Part shown: piece by piece, positions 34,805-42,950 of the stretch
How the letters are laid out: every line of letters begins with the position of its first letter
Position numbering within the stretch: the first letter of the stretch is position 1
Source of the DNA: JBMONI01 sp049324575
GTDB lineage: Bacteria > Omnitrophota > Omnitrophia > Omnitrophales > Aquincolibacteriaceae
NCBI GenBank assembly: GCA_049324575.1
Contig: JBMONI010000018.1
Location: 1 to 64,000 of the forward strand
Length of the DNA stretch: 64,000 bases
Direction: 5' to 3'
Notes under the pieces: model-generated
Seen by the model: only the letters and a program-made list of their open reading frames with translations
Database searches by the model: none
What the model was told of the DNA's origin: nothing
Made by a program: the position numbers and the translations under genes

Positions 34805-36562
34805 TTAGTCCTTTACGGACGATTGGGTCTCTGATAAAAAAAGTTTCCGGACTTCGTCGATCGTTTGGACACCGAGATCCTTCCGGCCCCGGGCCCGAAC
34901 CGCAAGCGACCCGCTGGCGGCTTCCTTATCCCCGATCACAAGGATATAAGGGACTTTTTGGAGCTCGGCTTCGCGGATCTTGTAGCCGATCTTTTCGGCC
35001 CTCAGATCCGTTTCGATCCTGAACCCCGAACTCTTCAGCGCATGAGCCGCCTGAAGCGCCGCTTCATGGCTCCGGTCAGTGATCGTCGCGATCACGGCTT
35101 GAACCGGCGCCAGCCATAGCGGAAACGCCCCGCCATAATGTTCGGTCAATATCCCGATGAACCGTTCGAGCGAACCGAAGATCGCCCGGTGCACCATGAA
35201 CGGGTACTGCTCTTTGCCGCTCCGGTCCACGTATTTCAGATCGAAGCGCCGAGGGAGATTGAAATCGAACTGGATCGTAGTGCACTGCCAAGCCCGTTCG
35301 ATGGCGTCCAATATCTTGATGTCGATCTTGGGTCCGTAAAAAACCGCTTCGGCCTCAGCTCTCTTGAAACGGCATCCTTTGGCTTCCAGACACTCGCTCA
35401 GCGTCGCTTCGGCTTGCTGCCACTCCTCGTCGCTCCCGGCATATTTGTCTCGCTGCCGGGGATCGCGGACTGAAAGATCGATCTCGTAATTCTCGAACCC
35501 GAAGGTCCTCAGGACCCGGAAAGCCAGCTCCAGCACTTTCTGGATCTCTTCGCGAAGCTGCTCCGGCGTGCAGAAAATATGGGCGTCATCCTGCGTGAAC
35601 CCGCGGACACGAAAAAGACCATGCATGGTGCCTGAACGTTCATAACGATAAACGGTCCCGAGCTCCGCCATACGGATCGGAAGATCGCGGTAGGAACGGG
35701 TCTGGGTCTTGTAGATCAGGATATGGAACGGACAATTCATCGGCTTGATCTGATAGAACTGCTCTTCCACCTTCATTTGCGAGAACATCGCGTCCTTGTA
35801 AAAACTCGTATGGCCGGACGTCTCCCACAAATGACCCCGCGCAACATGCGGCGAGTAGACGTAATCGTACCCCTCGGCTTCATGCTCCGCCTTCCAGTAA
35901 TCCTCGATCGTCTTGCGAAGCCGCGCGCCTTTTGGATGCCAAAGAACAAGTCCGGGACCCAAGTCCTCCTGGATCGAATACAGGTCCAACTCCCGGCCCA
36001 GCTTGCGGTGATCCCTCTTCTTCGCTTCTTCCAGCCGGACTAAATACCGGTCAAGCTCGTTTGGGGTTTGAAAGGCTGTCCCGTAAATACGGGTCAGCAT
36101 TTTATTCTTCTCATCCCCCCGCCAGTACGCTCCTGCGACGGACAGCAGTTTGAACGCTCGGATCTCACGCGTGTTAGCCACGTGAGGGCCCCGGCACAGA
36201 TCGATGAAATCCCCGTTCTGGTAAAGCGAGATAGTCTCTCCGGCGGGGATCCCCGCAATGATCTCGCATTTGTAATCCTGCCCGATTTTGCGAAAAAAAT
36301 CGATCGCTGCCGAGCGCTCCATGACCGTCCGCTTGAATTCCTGCTGGGCCCCAATGATCCCACGCATTTTTTCCTCAATGCGCGGCAGATCTTCCTCGGT
36401 CAAAGGCTGATCTAATTCGATGTCGTAGTAAAAACCGTCTTTGATGGTGGGCCCTACCCCGAATTTCGCGCCGGGATAGAGGGCTTGAACGGCCTGCGCC
36501 ATAACGTGGGCTGCCGAATGCCGGAGACGCTCAATCGCGTCCTCATTCCTTATTTCAGTCAT
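34805..36562 (-). CDS. thrS: threonine-tRNA ligase without TGS domain
   Basis: 585 residues against about 640 for the usual enzyme. The N-terminal TGS domain is missing: the protein starts almost at the editing domain (RLRHSAAHVMAQAV). The editing HxxxH site, the class II core (WHPKGARLRKTIEDYW, RVRGFTQDDAHIFC) and the anticodon-binding domain are present. The nearest good Shine-Dalgarno (AGGAGG) is 20 bases before the ATG, an unusual spacing with no better in-frame start. It heads the thrS-infC-rpmI-rplT-pheST operon. Confidence 0.94.
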   Translation of the reverse strand: MTEIRNEDAIERLRHSAAHVMAQAVQALYPGAKFGVGPTIKDGFYYDIELDQPLTEEDLPRIEEKMRGIIGAQQEFKRTVMERSAAIDFFRKIGQDYKCEIIAGIPAGETISLYQNGDFIDLCRGPHVANTREIRAFKLLSVAGAYWRGDEKNKMLTRIYGTAFQTPNELDRYLVRLEEAKKRDHRKLGRELDLYSIQEDLGPGLVLWHPKGARLRKTIEDYWKAEHEAEGYDYVYSPHVARGHLWETSGHTSFYKDAMFSQMKVEEQFYQIKPMNCPFHILIYKTQTRSYRDLPIRMAELGTVYRYERSGTMHGLFRVRGFTQDDAHIFCTPEQLREEIQKVLELAFRVLRTFGFENYEIDLSVRDPRQRDKYAGSDEEWQQAEATLSECLEAKGCRFKRAEAEAVFYGPKIDIKILDAIERAWQCTTIQFDFNLPRRFDLKYVDRSGKEQYPFMVHRAIFGSLERFIGILTEHYGGAFPLWLAPVQAVIATITDRSHEAALQAAHALKSSGFRIETDLRAEKIGYKIREAELQKVPYILVIGDKEAASGSLAVRARGRKDLGVQTIDEVRKLFLSETQSSVKD

Positions 36563-36612
36563 AATGCGAAAATTTCTCTCAACCTCCTGCTAGGATTGAA
36601 CTTAGGTCGCGT

Positions 36613-36641
36613 ATTCTACCCGTGAAGGGCAGGTAGCGCAA
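36613..36641 (-). promoter_or_regulatory. promoter of the thrS translation operon
   Basis: TTGCGC (36636-36641) and TAGAAT (36613-36618) with a 17-base spacer on the minus strand. The predicted start near 36606 gives a leader of about 45 nt. Confidence 0.55.
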
Positions 36642-36658
36642 CTGTTTTCCCCCGTCCG

Positions 36659-36751
36659 TCAGGCTTTCTTGCCTTTTAACCGCTTTTTCAAGCGCTTGTA
36701 ATAGGCCGTGGCCCTTTTTCTTTTGATCCGCCTTTTATGATCCATTCCCAT
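36659..36751 (-). CDS. 30-aa highly basic peptide, possibly ribosome-associated
   Basis: A 30-codon gene starting at an ATG with a near-perfect AAGGAGG six bases upstream. About half of the residues are Lys or Arg (KRRIKRKR, KRLKKRLKGKK). Such very short basic proteins with strong ribosome-binding sites are often ribosomal or ribosome-associated (for example bTHX or the AURKAIP1/COX24-type C-terminal peptide). The position just upstream of the thrS-infC-rpmI-rplT operon fits that. I cannot assign a family. Confidence 0.6.
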   Translation of the reverse strand: MGMDHKRRIKRKRATAYYKRLKKRLKGKKA

Positions 36752-36792
36752 GGTGTCCTCCTTAATCGGCTTACGAGAAGCCATATTCCCGA

Positions 36793-36821
36793 TTGAAAAA
36801 AAAATGGTCTCAGTTTATGAT
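36793..36821 (+). promoter_or_regulatory. promoter of tRNA-Val
   Basis: TTGAAA (36793-36798) and TATGAT (36816-36821), spacer 17 bases, 21 bases before the mature tRNA 5' end. It is the only plus-strand promoter I can support. Confidence 0.6.
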
Positions 36822-36842
36822 GACGCCCTTTCCTCGTTCCTT

Positions 36843-36919
36843 GGGCGGTTAGCTCAGTTGGTTAGAGCACTACCTTGACATGGTAGGGGTCAGAGGTTCA
36901 AGTCCTCTACCGCCCACCA
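36843..36919 (+). tRNA. tRNA-Val(GAC)
   Basis: A complete 77-base cloverleaf. The acceptor GGGCGGT pairs with ACCGCCC, the D arm is GCTC/GAGC, the anticodon stem is CTACC/GGTAG with loop TTGACAT (anticodon GAC), and the T arm is AGAGG/CCTCT with TTCAAGT. The CCA end is encoded. It lies opposite all neighbouring genes, and its last 13 bases overlap the end of rdgB on the other strand. Confidence 0.97.
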
Positions 36920-37569
36920 TTTCCCACTCCCCCGGAGTCCCGATCCCCCTTGAGAAACGCTTCGGGCAGATACCGCTCCAGTAATTCTTTGGCTTTTTCA
37001 TAAGCCCGGGCCCGATGCGACACCTTCGCTTTGCGTTCCGGGGCCGCCTGCCCGAAGGTTTGGCGAAAATCCGGATAATAAAAGAGCGGATCATAGCCGA
37101 AGCCATTCGATCCCTGCGGACTTTCAGCGATCCGGCCATGAACTTCGCCGCGCACGGTCCCGATCAGGCGCCCGGGTTCCGCGATCGCGATCACCGACAC
37201 ATAATGAGCCGATCGCCGCTCCGACGGGACTTCGCGAAGCGCTTCCAGCAGCCGCCGGTTATTGCGTTCATCGTCCCCTTCGATCCCGCCATAGCGCGAA
37301 GAATAGATCCCGGGAGCCCCGTCGAGGGCGTCCACACAAAGACCCGAATCTTCCGCCAAGGTCATCTTTCCGCTTTGCGCCGCATATCCCAGCGCTTTCC
37401 GCTCCGCGTTTTCTTCGAACGACGCGCCGGTTTCCTCTATTTTCTGATACCCTGCAAGCCCGCAAAGGGTTTCCATCGCCAGAGGAAGCCCGGTCAAAAA
37501 ACACCGAAGTTCTTCGAGCTTTTTGAGATTTGTCGTTGCCACTAAAAACGGCCAGAGGATCTGTTTCAT
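36907..37569 (-). CDS. rdgB: XTP/dITP pyrophosphatase (Ham1/RdgB)
   Basis: 220 residues; hydrolyses non-canonical purine triphosphates. ATTNLKKLEEL (substrate loop), LAEDSGLCVDAL, GSNGFGYDPLF and the final SHRARA motif are present. The C-terminal ~20 residues (GDRDSGGVGNGGR) are a tail whose last codons are the complement of the tRNA-Val 3' end, so the stop falls inside the tRNA gene. Its start overlaps the end of rph by four bases. Confidence 0.95.
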   Translation of the reverse strand: MKQILWPFLVATTNLKKLEELRCFLTGLPLAMETLCGLAGYQKIEETGASFEENAERKALGYAAQSGKMTLAEDSGLCVDALDGAPGIYSSRYGGIEGDDERNNRRLLEALREVPSERRSAHYVSVIAIAEPGRLIGTVRGEVHGRIAESPQGSNGFGYDPLFYYPDFRQTFGQAAPERKAKVSHRARAYEKAKELLERYLPEAFLKGDRDSGGVGNGGR

Positions 37570-38282
37570 AGACGGATGAACTTTTTTTCGATCTCAATCA
37601 ACTGCCGGATCCCTTTTTGCCCGACCGCAAGCAAATGATCCAACTGCCTTTTGTTGAACGGCTCGCGTTCCGCCGTCCCCTGGATCTCGATCCATCGTCC
37701 GCTTCCCGTCATCACAAGGTTCATGTCCACCTCGGCTTGCGAGTCCTGCTCATAGCACAGGTCCAGGACCGGCTGGCCCTTGAGGATCCCCACGCTTACG
37801 GCCGCTACGTAATCGCGGATCGGATTTTCGGCAAGCAATTTCGTCTTCAAACATTTCTGGACCGCTTCGGCCAAGGCGATAAAGCATCCCGTGATCGCCG
37901 CCGTCCGCGTCCCCCCATCCCCCTGGAGCACATCCGCATCCATCCATAAGGTTTTGCCACTCAGCTTGGTGAGATCGACCACGGCCCGGAGACTTCGCCC
38001 GATCAAGCGCTGGATCTCCTGAGTGCGGCCGGAAGGCCGTCCCTTGGAGGACTCACGGGCAATGCGGCTCGAACAGGATGCCGGGATCATCCCATACTCG
38101 GCGGTCAGCCATCCCTGCGGGCTGTCCTTCAAAAAATGCGGGACCTTATCCTCCAGGGTCGCCGTGCACAACACCTTAGTATCCCCCATCTGAATGAGGC
38201 AGGATCCCAAAGCGTTTTTAAGATAACCTTTGGTGATAACGACCTTGCGAAGTTCATCGGATTTTCTCGACCTTGAAACCAT
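37566..38282 (-). CDS. rph: ribonuclease PH
   Basis: 238 residues from the ATG at 38282 (MVSRSRKSDELR), which has GGGAGG five bases upstream. The phosphorolytic exoribonuclease that trims tRNA 3' ends shows SGRTQEIQRLIGRSLRA, DADVLQGDGGTRTAAI and the phosphate-binding TAEREPF region. The frame extends upstream through an unrelated stretch overlapping queE, which I exclude. Confidence 0.94.
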   Translation of the reverse strand: MVSRSRKSDELRKVVITKGYLKNALGSCLIQMGDTKVLCTATLEDKVPHFLKDSPQGWLTAEYGMIPASCSSRIARESSKGRPSGRTQEIQRLIGRSLRAVVDLTKLSGKTLWMDADVLQGDGGTRTAAITGCFIALAEAVQKCLKTKLLAENPIRDYVAAVSVGILKGQPVLDLCYEQDSQAEVDMNLVMTGSGRWIEIQGTAEREPFNKRQLDHLLAVGQKGIRQLIEIEKKFIRL

Positions 38283-38304
38283 GGATCCCTCCCTGGGCAC
38301 TTGA

Positions 38305-39009
38305 TCAACGAAGATGAAAAAGCTCATGGAGCCTCGGAAGGATCCGGACATCCGGAAGCGTCCGAAGCGCGATCCCCTGCAAACGATAGAGGAGATCCCA
38401 TGTCTTGCGGGGGGGGGCCGCCCGGCCTGGCGCCGTCACCGGCATCAGAACGAGAGGGGCCTCGCGCACGACATGCGCCATCATTTTAATCAAATTTTCG
38501 AATTCGGTCATATCAATTTCTTCAGAGACCGCCATCTTCACGAAGAGATCCCGCCCCTTAGCCTCCGCCAGGAACTGAAAATGGTCCTGAGCGCAATCTT
38601 GGGTATGCGTAACGCTGGCTGGTTTAAGGTCCATGGCAATGCAATCGCACCAAGGGCCGATCCTCGCGATCTCCCGCCAAAACGTCCCGTTCGTTTCAAG
38701 ATAATTCCGGAATCCCGCGTCTCTGAGACGGGGCAGGAGACCCGATAAAAAGGAGGCCTGGATTAAGGGCTCCCCGCCCGTTAAGCTCACAAAACTGTGG
38801 GGCCCGCTCGCTTTCTCCAGCCGTTCCACTTCCGCGAGGACATCCTCAACAGCAAGGGAAACCCCTTTTTTCCCGCGCTCATCGCAATAAGAACATTCGA
38901 GGTTGCATCCGACAAAACGGACAAAGAGATGCCGTTCTCCGGCGTGGATCCCCTCGCCCTGGATCGACGAAAAGATCTCGGAAACCGGCGCCCGCAGGAT
39001 TTCGCTCAT
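38305..39009 (-). CDS. queE: 7-carboxy-7-deazaguanine synthase
   Basis: A radical-SAM enzyme of queuosine/7-deazaguanine synthesis. Counted from the ATG at 39009, which overlaps the queC stop (ATGA), the N-terminus has SEIFSSIQGEG and the cluster motif CNLECSYCDERG (C-x3-C-x2-C), then SLTGGEPLIQ. The product feeds QueC next door. Other pathway genes (queD, folE) are not in the window. Confidence 0.93.
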   Translation of the reverse strand: MSEILRAPVSEIFSSIQGEGIHAGERHLFVRFVGCNLECSYCDERGKKGVSLAVEDVLAEVERLEKASGPHSFVSLTGGEPLIQASFLSGLLPRLRDAGFRNYLETNGTFWREIARIGPWCDCIAMDLKPASVTHTQDCAQDHFQFLAEAKGRDLFVKMAVSEEIDMTEFENLIKMMAHVVREAPLVLMPVTAPGRAAPPRKTWDLLYRLQGIALRTLPDVRILPRLHELFHLR

Positions 39010-39677
39010 GCCGGCACCAGAGGATCCTTCCATCCCGCCTCGCGGAACCCGCGGGCGCGGAGAAGGCAAGAGTCGCAATCGCCGCAGGGGATCTTCCCGC
39101 CTCGATAGCAGGACCATGTTTTCTCAAACGGAACCTTTAAGGCCTGCCCGCGCCGGATGATCTCGGCTTTGGTCATGCGGACCAGCGGCGCGATGATCCG
39201 GACCGCCCTTCCCTCGATCCCGGCCTTAGTCCCGATCCTAAACACCTTTTCCATGGCCTCCAGATATTCGGGACGGCAATCCGGATATCCGCTGTAATCC
39301 ACTGCGTTCGCCCCGATAAAAACCGCTTCGGCCCCGATCGCCTCGGCCCAGGAAGATGCCAGAGCCAGGAAGATCGAGTTTCGCCCCGGAACATAGGTCG
39401 AAGGGATGTGATCCTTTGGGGGAGATTCCGAACCGCTGGGGATCGGGATCCGCGGATCCAGAAGAGCGCTTCCTTTCCAGGAAAGATCGCACGTGAGCAA
39501 CCGGTGTTCGATCTTCAGGCCCGAAGCGAGAGCCCGAGCCGATTCGATCTCCCGGCCATGCAACTGCCCGTAGGAGATCGTCAAGGCGAAGACTTCGTAG
39601 CCTTGGTGACGAGCCTCGTAGAGGACCGTCGCCGAATCAAGACCGCCGGAAAGTAAACAGACGGCTTTTTGCCCCAT
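39006..39677 (-). CDS. queC: 7-cyano-7-deazaguanine (preQ0) synthase
   Basis: 223 residues. SGGLDSATVL is the PP-loop ATP-binding motif, YVPGRN the conserved core, and a C-terminal four-Cys zinc site reads CYRGGKIPCGDCDSC. It makes preQ0 from the QueE product using ammonia and ATP. It lies five bases downstream of murI and is coupled to queE. Confidence 0.95.
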   Translation of the reverse strand: MGQKAVCLLSGGLDSATVLYEARHQGYEVFALTISYGQLHGREIESARALASGLKIEHRLLTCDLSWKGSALLDPRIPIPSGSESPPKDHIPSTYVPGRNSIFLALASSWAEAIGAEAVFIGANAVDYSGYPDCRPEYLEAMEKVFRIGTKAGIEGRAVRIIAPLVRMTKAEIIRRGQALKVPFEKTWSCYRGGKIPCGDCDSCLLRARGFREAGWKDPLVPA

Positions 39678-39682
39678 GGATG

Positions 39683-40519
39683 TTATTCGAAAGACCGGGC
39701 GATCCGGACCCCCCGAAGTTTTTCTCCAAGAAACCGCTCTCCCACTCTTCTGAAATTGCTCGAAAGGTCGCTGACGAAGATCTGCAGTTCCCCCGTTCCC
39801 GGACGGCGGGCCAACAAGCCTCGTTCCGTCAAAACCGTTTTGAGTTTCCGGGCCGTCGGGGCTGCCGAATCGATCAGCCGGACTCGCGATCCCAAGTACG
39901 AGCGGATGCCGCGGCGAAGAAGCGGGTAATGCGTACAGCCGAGGATCAGGCTTTTGATGCCCGCGCGCTTCATTTTTTCCAGATAAAGTCGGACCACATC
40001 CCGGGTGATCGGATGATCAAGCCAGCCTTCTTCCACAAGCGGCACAAAGAGCGGGCAGACCTGCGTTCGGATACGAAGTCCGGGACACAACCGCTTCAAC
40101 TCGTTCTCGTAGGAACCGCTATGGATCGTCGCTTTCGTCGCGATCACGCCCACCGGCTCCTTGCCGCCGAGCCGCACCGCCTCCTCGACCGCCGGCTGGA
40201 TCACGTCGAAGATAGGCAGATCGAAATGGCGTTTCAAAAACCGGTAGGCGACGCTGGAGGAGGAATTGCAGGCCACCACGACGGCCTTGACCCGGTGTTT
40301 CAGCAGGAACAGGGTGTTCTGGATCGAATAATTGAGGATCTGCGAGCGGGATTTGTTCCCGTATGGAAGACGGGCGAGATCCCCGAAATAAATGATCTTT
40401 TCCGTGGGCAAGAGCCGGCGGAGCTCGCGAACGACCGTCAGCCCCCCGAGCCCTGAATCGAAAACCCCGATCGGGTTGGGACACCCTCGCCCGGACGCGC
40501 TCGTTCGTTCTTTCTTCAA
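39683..40519 (-). CDS. murI: glutamate racemase
   Basis: 278 residues; supplies D-glutamate for peptidoglycan. Catalytic Cys are in VACNSSSS (Thr to Ser beside the Cys) and LGCTHYPLL, with GVFDSGLGGLTV and YFGDLARLPYG at the N-terminus. The first 15 residues are a Lys/Arg-rich tail. Overlaps the end of the aminotransferase gene by four bases. Confidence 0.95.
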   Translation of the reverse strand: MKKERTSASGRGCPNPIGVFDSGLGGLTVVRELRRLLPTEKIIYFGDLARLPYGNKSRSQILNYSIQNTLFLLKHRVKAVVVACNSSSSVAYRFLKRHFDLPIFDVIQPAVEEAVRLGGKEPVGVIATKATIHSGSYENELKRLCPGLRIRTQVCPLFVPLVEEGWLDHPITRDVVRLYLEKMKRAGIKSLILGCTHYPLLRRGIRSYLGSRVRLIDSAAPTARKLKTVLTERGLLARRPGTGELQIFVSDLSSNFRRVGERFLGEKLRGVRIARSFE

Positions 40520-41706
40520 TCCTTCTCTTCCAGGAATTTTTTGATCCGCGAAAGGGCTTTTTTGATTAAAGGCTCGTCGATGACCAACGCGAACCGGACA
40601 TAGCCTTCGCCGTATTCTCCGAATCCGGTCCCCGGCGCCACCGCGACCCCGGTCTCACGGATCATCAACTCCGTGAACTCCATGGCCGTCAGAGCCCGAT
40701 ACCGGGCCGGAAGCTTGGTCCAGACATAGAACGTCGTATCCGGCTTGGGGGTCTCCCATCCGATCGCATTGAGGCCGTCCACCAGAAGATCCACTCGTTT
40801 GCGGTAAATATCGACGATCTTGTGGACATAGGTCTGCGGTCCCCGGAGCGCGCGGATCGCTGCCTTTTGCACCGCCCGGAAGATGCCGAAGTCGACATAG
40901 CTTTTGGTTTTCGCGAGGCTCTGAAGGATCTCATGGTTCCCGACGACGAATCCGATCCGCCAGCCGGGCATGCTGTAGGATTTCGACATCGTATGGAACT
41001 CAATGCAGAATTTCCGCGATCCTTTAGCCTCCAGGATGCTCCGGGACCGTTTGCCGCGCAACACGAAATCCGAGTAGGCATTGTCATTCGCAAGGATAAT
41101 ATCCTTATCCTTCGCCCAAGAAACCAGCTTCTCATAAAAATCAAGATCGCAAGTCGCGCCGGTTGGATTATGCGGATAACTCACGATCATAAGCTTCGAA
41201 AGGCGAGCGGTTTCGTTGGGAATCGTCCGCAGGTCCGGCAAATACCCGTGCTCTTCTTTGAGCGGAATGTTGTAGAGGATCCCGCCAGCCATGATCACGC
41301 CGTTAAAATGGACGGGGTAGGCGGGAGACGGAATGAGCGCCAGGTCATCATTGTTGAGGAATGCCAAGGAGAGATGGGCCACGCCCTCTTTGGAACCGAT
41401 CAATGGCAGGACCTCTTTGTCCGGATCAAGCTCGACCCCAAATCGCCCGTGATACCATTCGGCAATCGCTTTCCGGAATTCGCGCTCAATCTGCTCATCC
41501 CATTTCGAATAGCGATGGATCCCCGGGTCCGTAATGCATTCTTTGAGCGCGCGCACGACATGGGGAGGCGGGGCAAAATCGGGATTCCCCATACTGAAAT
41601 CGATGACTTCCACTCCCTGCTGACGCATCTCGCGCTTCCATCCGTCCACGACCGTAAAAAGATACGGCGGCAAGCGTTTCATTCGGTTCGCTTCATGCAT
41701 GTGCAT
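40516..41706 (-). CDS. PLP-dependent aminotransferase, AlaC / LL-DAP aminotransferase type
   Basis: 396 residues, fold type I class I/II aminotransferase. The PLP lysine is in TMSKSYSMPGWRIGF, with SYPHNPTGATC and the C-terminal VRFALVIDE segment carrying the carboxylate-binding Arg. The N-terminal MKRLPPYLF is typical of AlaC-like alanine transaminases and related LL-diaminopimelate aminotransferases. Beside murI, a role in lysine/DAP or alanine supply is reasonable, but substrate is not certain. AAGGAG lies nine bases before the first ATG. Confidence 0.88.
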   Translation of the reverse strand: MHMHEANRMKRLPPYLFTVVDGWKREMRQQGVEVIDFSMGNPDFAPPPHVVRALKECITDPGIHRYSKWDEQIEREFRKAIAEWYHGRFGVELDPDKEVLPLIGSKEGVAHLSLAFLNNDDLALIPSPAYPVHFNGVIMAGGILYNIPLKEEHGYLPDLRTIPNETARLSKLMIVSYPHNPTGATCDLDFYEKLVSWAKDKDIILANDNAYSDFVLRGKRSRSILEAKGSRKFCIEFHTMSKSYSMPGWRIGFVVGNHEILQSLAKTKSYVDFGIFRAVQKAAIRALRGPQTYVHKIVDIYRKRVDLLVDGLNAIGWETPKPDTTFYVWTKLPARYRALTAMEFTELMIRETGVAVAPGTGFGEYGEGYVRFALVIDEPLIKKALSRIKKFLEEKD

Positions 41707-41746
41707 AACAGTTCACTCCTTCTTTGAATTAAAGATCACATTCGGT

Positions 41747-41983
41747 TCAAGCTTTCTCGATCACACACAAAAGGTCGTCCGGCCCGGCAAGCTCACCGGC
41801 ATCGAAATAGACCTCCACGAGAACCCCGGAAACCGGCGCGGGAATCGTCACGACTCCATCTTCGGTGATCAGATCGACCAGATCATCCCCCGCTTCCACA
41901 GGATCCCCTTCTTCGACATGCCATGCTTGCACGGTCGCCTCGGCATACTGCTTGGCAAGGGTCGCAAGCGAAATCTCAGTCAT
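41747..41983 (-). CDS. stand-alone lipoyl-like domain lacking the modified lysine
   Basis: 78 residues that align along their length with a lipoyl/biotinyl domain: GDPVEAGDDLVDL, TIPAPVSGVLVEVYF, LLCVIE. At the hairpin where lipoyl domains have T-D-K-[AV] the sequence is TEDG, so the lysine that carries lipoate is replaced by Asp and no Lys is nearby. The ATG overlaps the lipA stop (ATGA), so it is co-translated with lipoate synthase. Could be a scaffold or decoy domain, or modified elsewhere; no E1 or E3 genes are close by. Confidence 0.85.
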   Translation of the reverse strand: MTEISLATLAKQYAEATVQAWHVEEGDPVEAGDDLVDLITEDGVVTIPAPVSGVLVEVYFDAGELAGPDDLLCVIEKA

Positions 41984-42867
41984 GATAAAAACGTTCCTTC
42001 CGAATGCGCCAGGGAGAAAACCTCCCCGGCGTGATAAGAACTGCGGACCCAAGGGCCCGCGAACACATAATCAAATCCGAACGATCTTATTTTTTCGGCT
42101 AATTCCCTGAAAAACTGAGGCGTTTTATATTCCGCTACTGGCAAATGGCCACGGCCAGGCGACAAATACTGCCCGATCGTAAGGATATCACATCCAACTT
42201 TCTTCAGATGGATCGCCGCATCCAGGATTTCGGATTCGCTTTCGCCGAGACCGACCATCATCCCGCTTTTTGTCTTCATCCGCGGCGCGATCGCTTTGAC
42301 CGTGGCAAGCACCCGTAAAGAGCGTCCGAAATCCGCTCCCGACCTTACCTCCCCTTGCAGCCGTTCCACGGTCTCAAGGTTATGATTGAAAACATCCGGC
42401 CCCGCATCCACCACCGTCCGGATCAAATCGTCGCGACCGTGAAAATCCGGGGTCAAGACCTCGATGCGGCCCTCCGGTATCCTCTGCCGGACCGCCCGGA
42501 CCGTTTCCGCGAATTGCCCGGCCCCTTCGTCCGGAAGATCATCACGCGTCACCGAAGTCACAACCACATATTTCAATCCAAGCTCACCCGCCGCCCGGGC
42601 CACTTCCGCCGGCTCTTCCGGGCGGACCCGCTCGGGAGTCCCGTTGGGGATCGCACAAAATCCGCAGGAACGCGTGCAAATATTCCCGAGGATCATGAAA
42701 GTCGCAGTCCGTCTTGCGAAGCATTCGGTCCGGTTCGGACACAAGGCCGACTCGCAAACCGTGTGAAGCTGTCCCGCCCTCAGAATGCTTTCCGTTGCCT
42801 GGAGAGCCGTCAGGGGCGTGGGACGGCGGAACCATGCCGGCAGTCTCTCGCGATTGATGACAGGCAT
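41980..42867 (-). CDS. lipA: lipoyl synthase
   Basis: 295 residues. The auxiliary cluster motif C38-x4-C43-x5-C49 and the radical-SAM motif C64-x3-C68-x2-C71 are intact, and the C-terminal R-S-S-Y (near 272) supplies the labile Ser ligand. It inserts sulphur into octanoyl groups on lipoyl domains. LipB/LplA and a normal lipoyl-domain substrate are not in the window. A good promoter and AAAGGGG precede the ATG. Confidence 0.96.
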   Translation of the reverse strand: MPVINRERLPAWFRRPTPLTALQATESILRAGQLHTVCESALCPNRTECFARRTATFMILGNICTRSCGFCAIPNGTPERVRPEEPAEVARAAGELGLKYVVVTSVTRDDLPDEGAGQFAETVRAVRQRIPEGRIEVLTPDFHGRDDLIRTVVDAGPDVFNHNLETVERLQGEVRSGADFGRSLRVLATVKAIAPRMKTKSGMMVGLGESESEILDAAIHLKKVGCDILTIGQYLSPGRGHLPVAEYKTPQFFRELAEKIRSFGFDYVFAGPWVRSSYHAGEVFSLAHSEGTFLS

Positions 42868-42888
42868 AAAACCCCTTTAAAGCGAGTG

Positions 42889-42917
42889 TTTGTATCAAAA
42901 AGGCTCTGGGGTGTCAA
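42889..42917 (-). promoter_or_regulatory. promoter of the lipA-murI-que-rph operon
   Basis: TTGACA (42912-42917) and TACAAA (42889-42894) with a 17-base spacer and TG one base before the -10. The start is predicted near 42882, about 15 bases before the lipA ATG. Confidence 0.6.
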
Positions 42918-42950
42918 GGAGGATTGGACCCGGAAAGGACCGCGCCGTCG

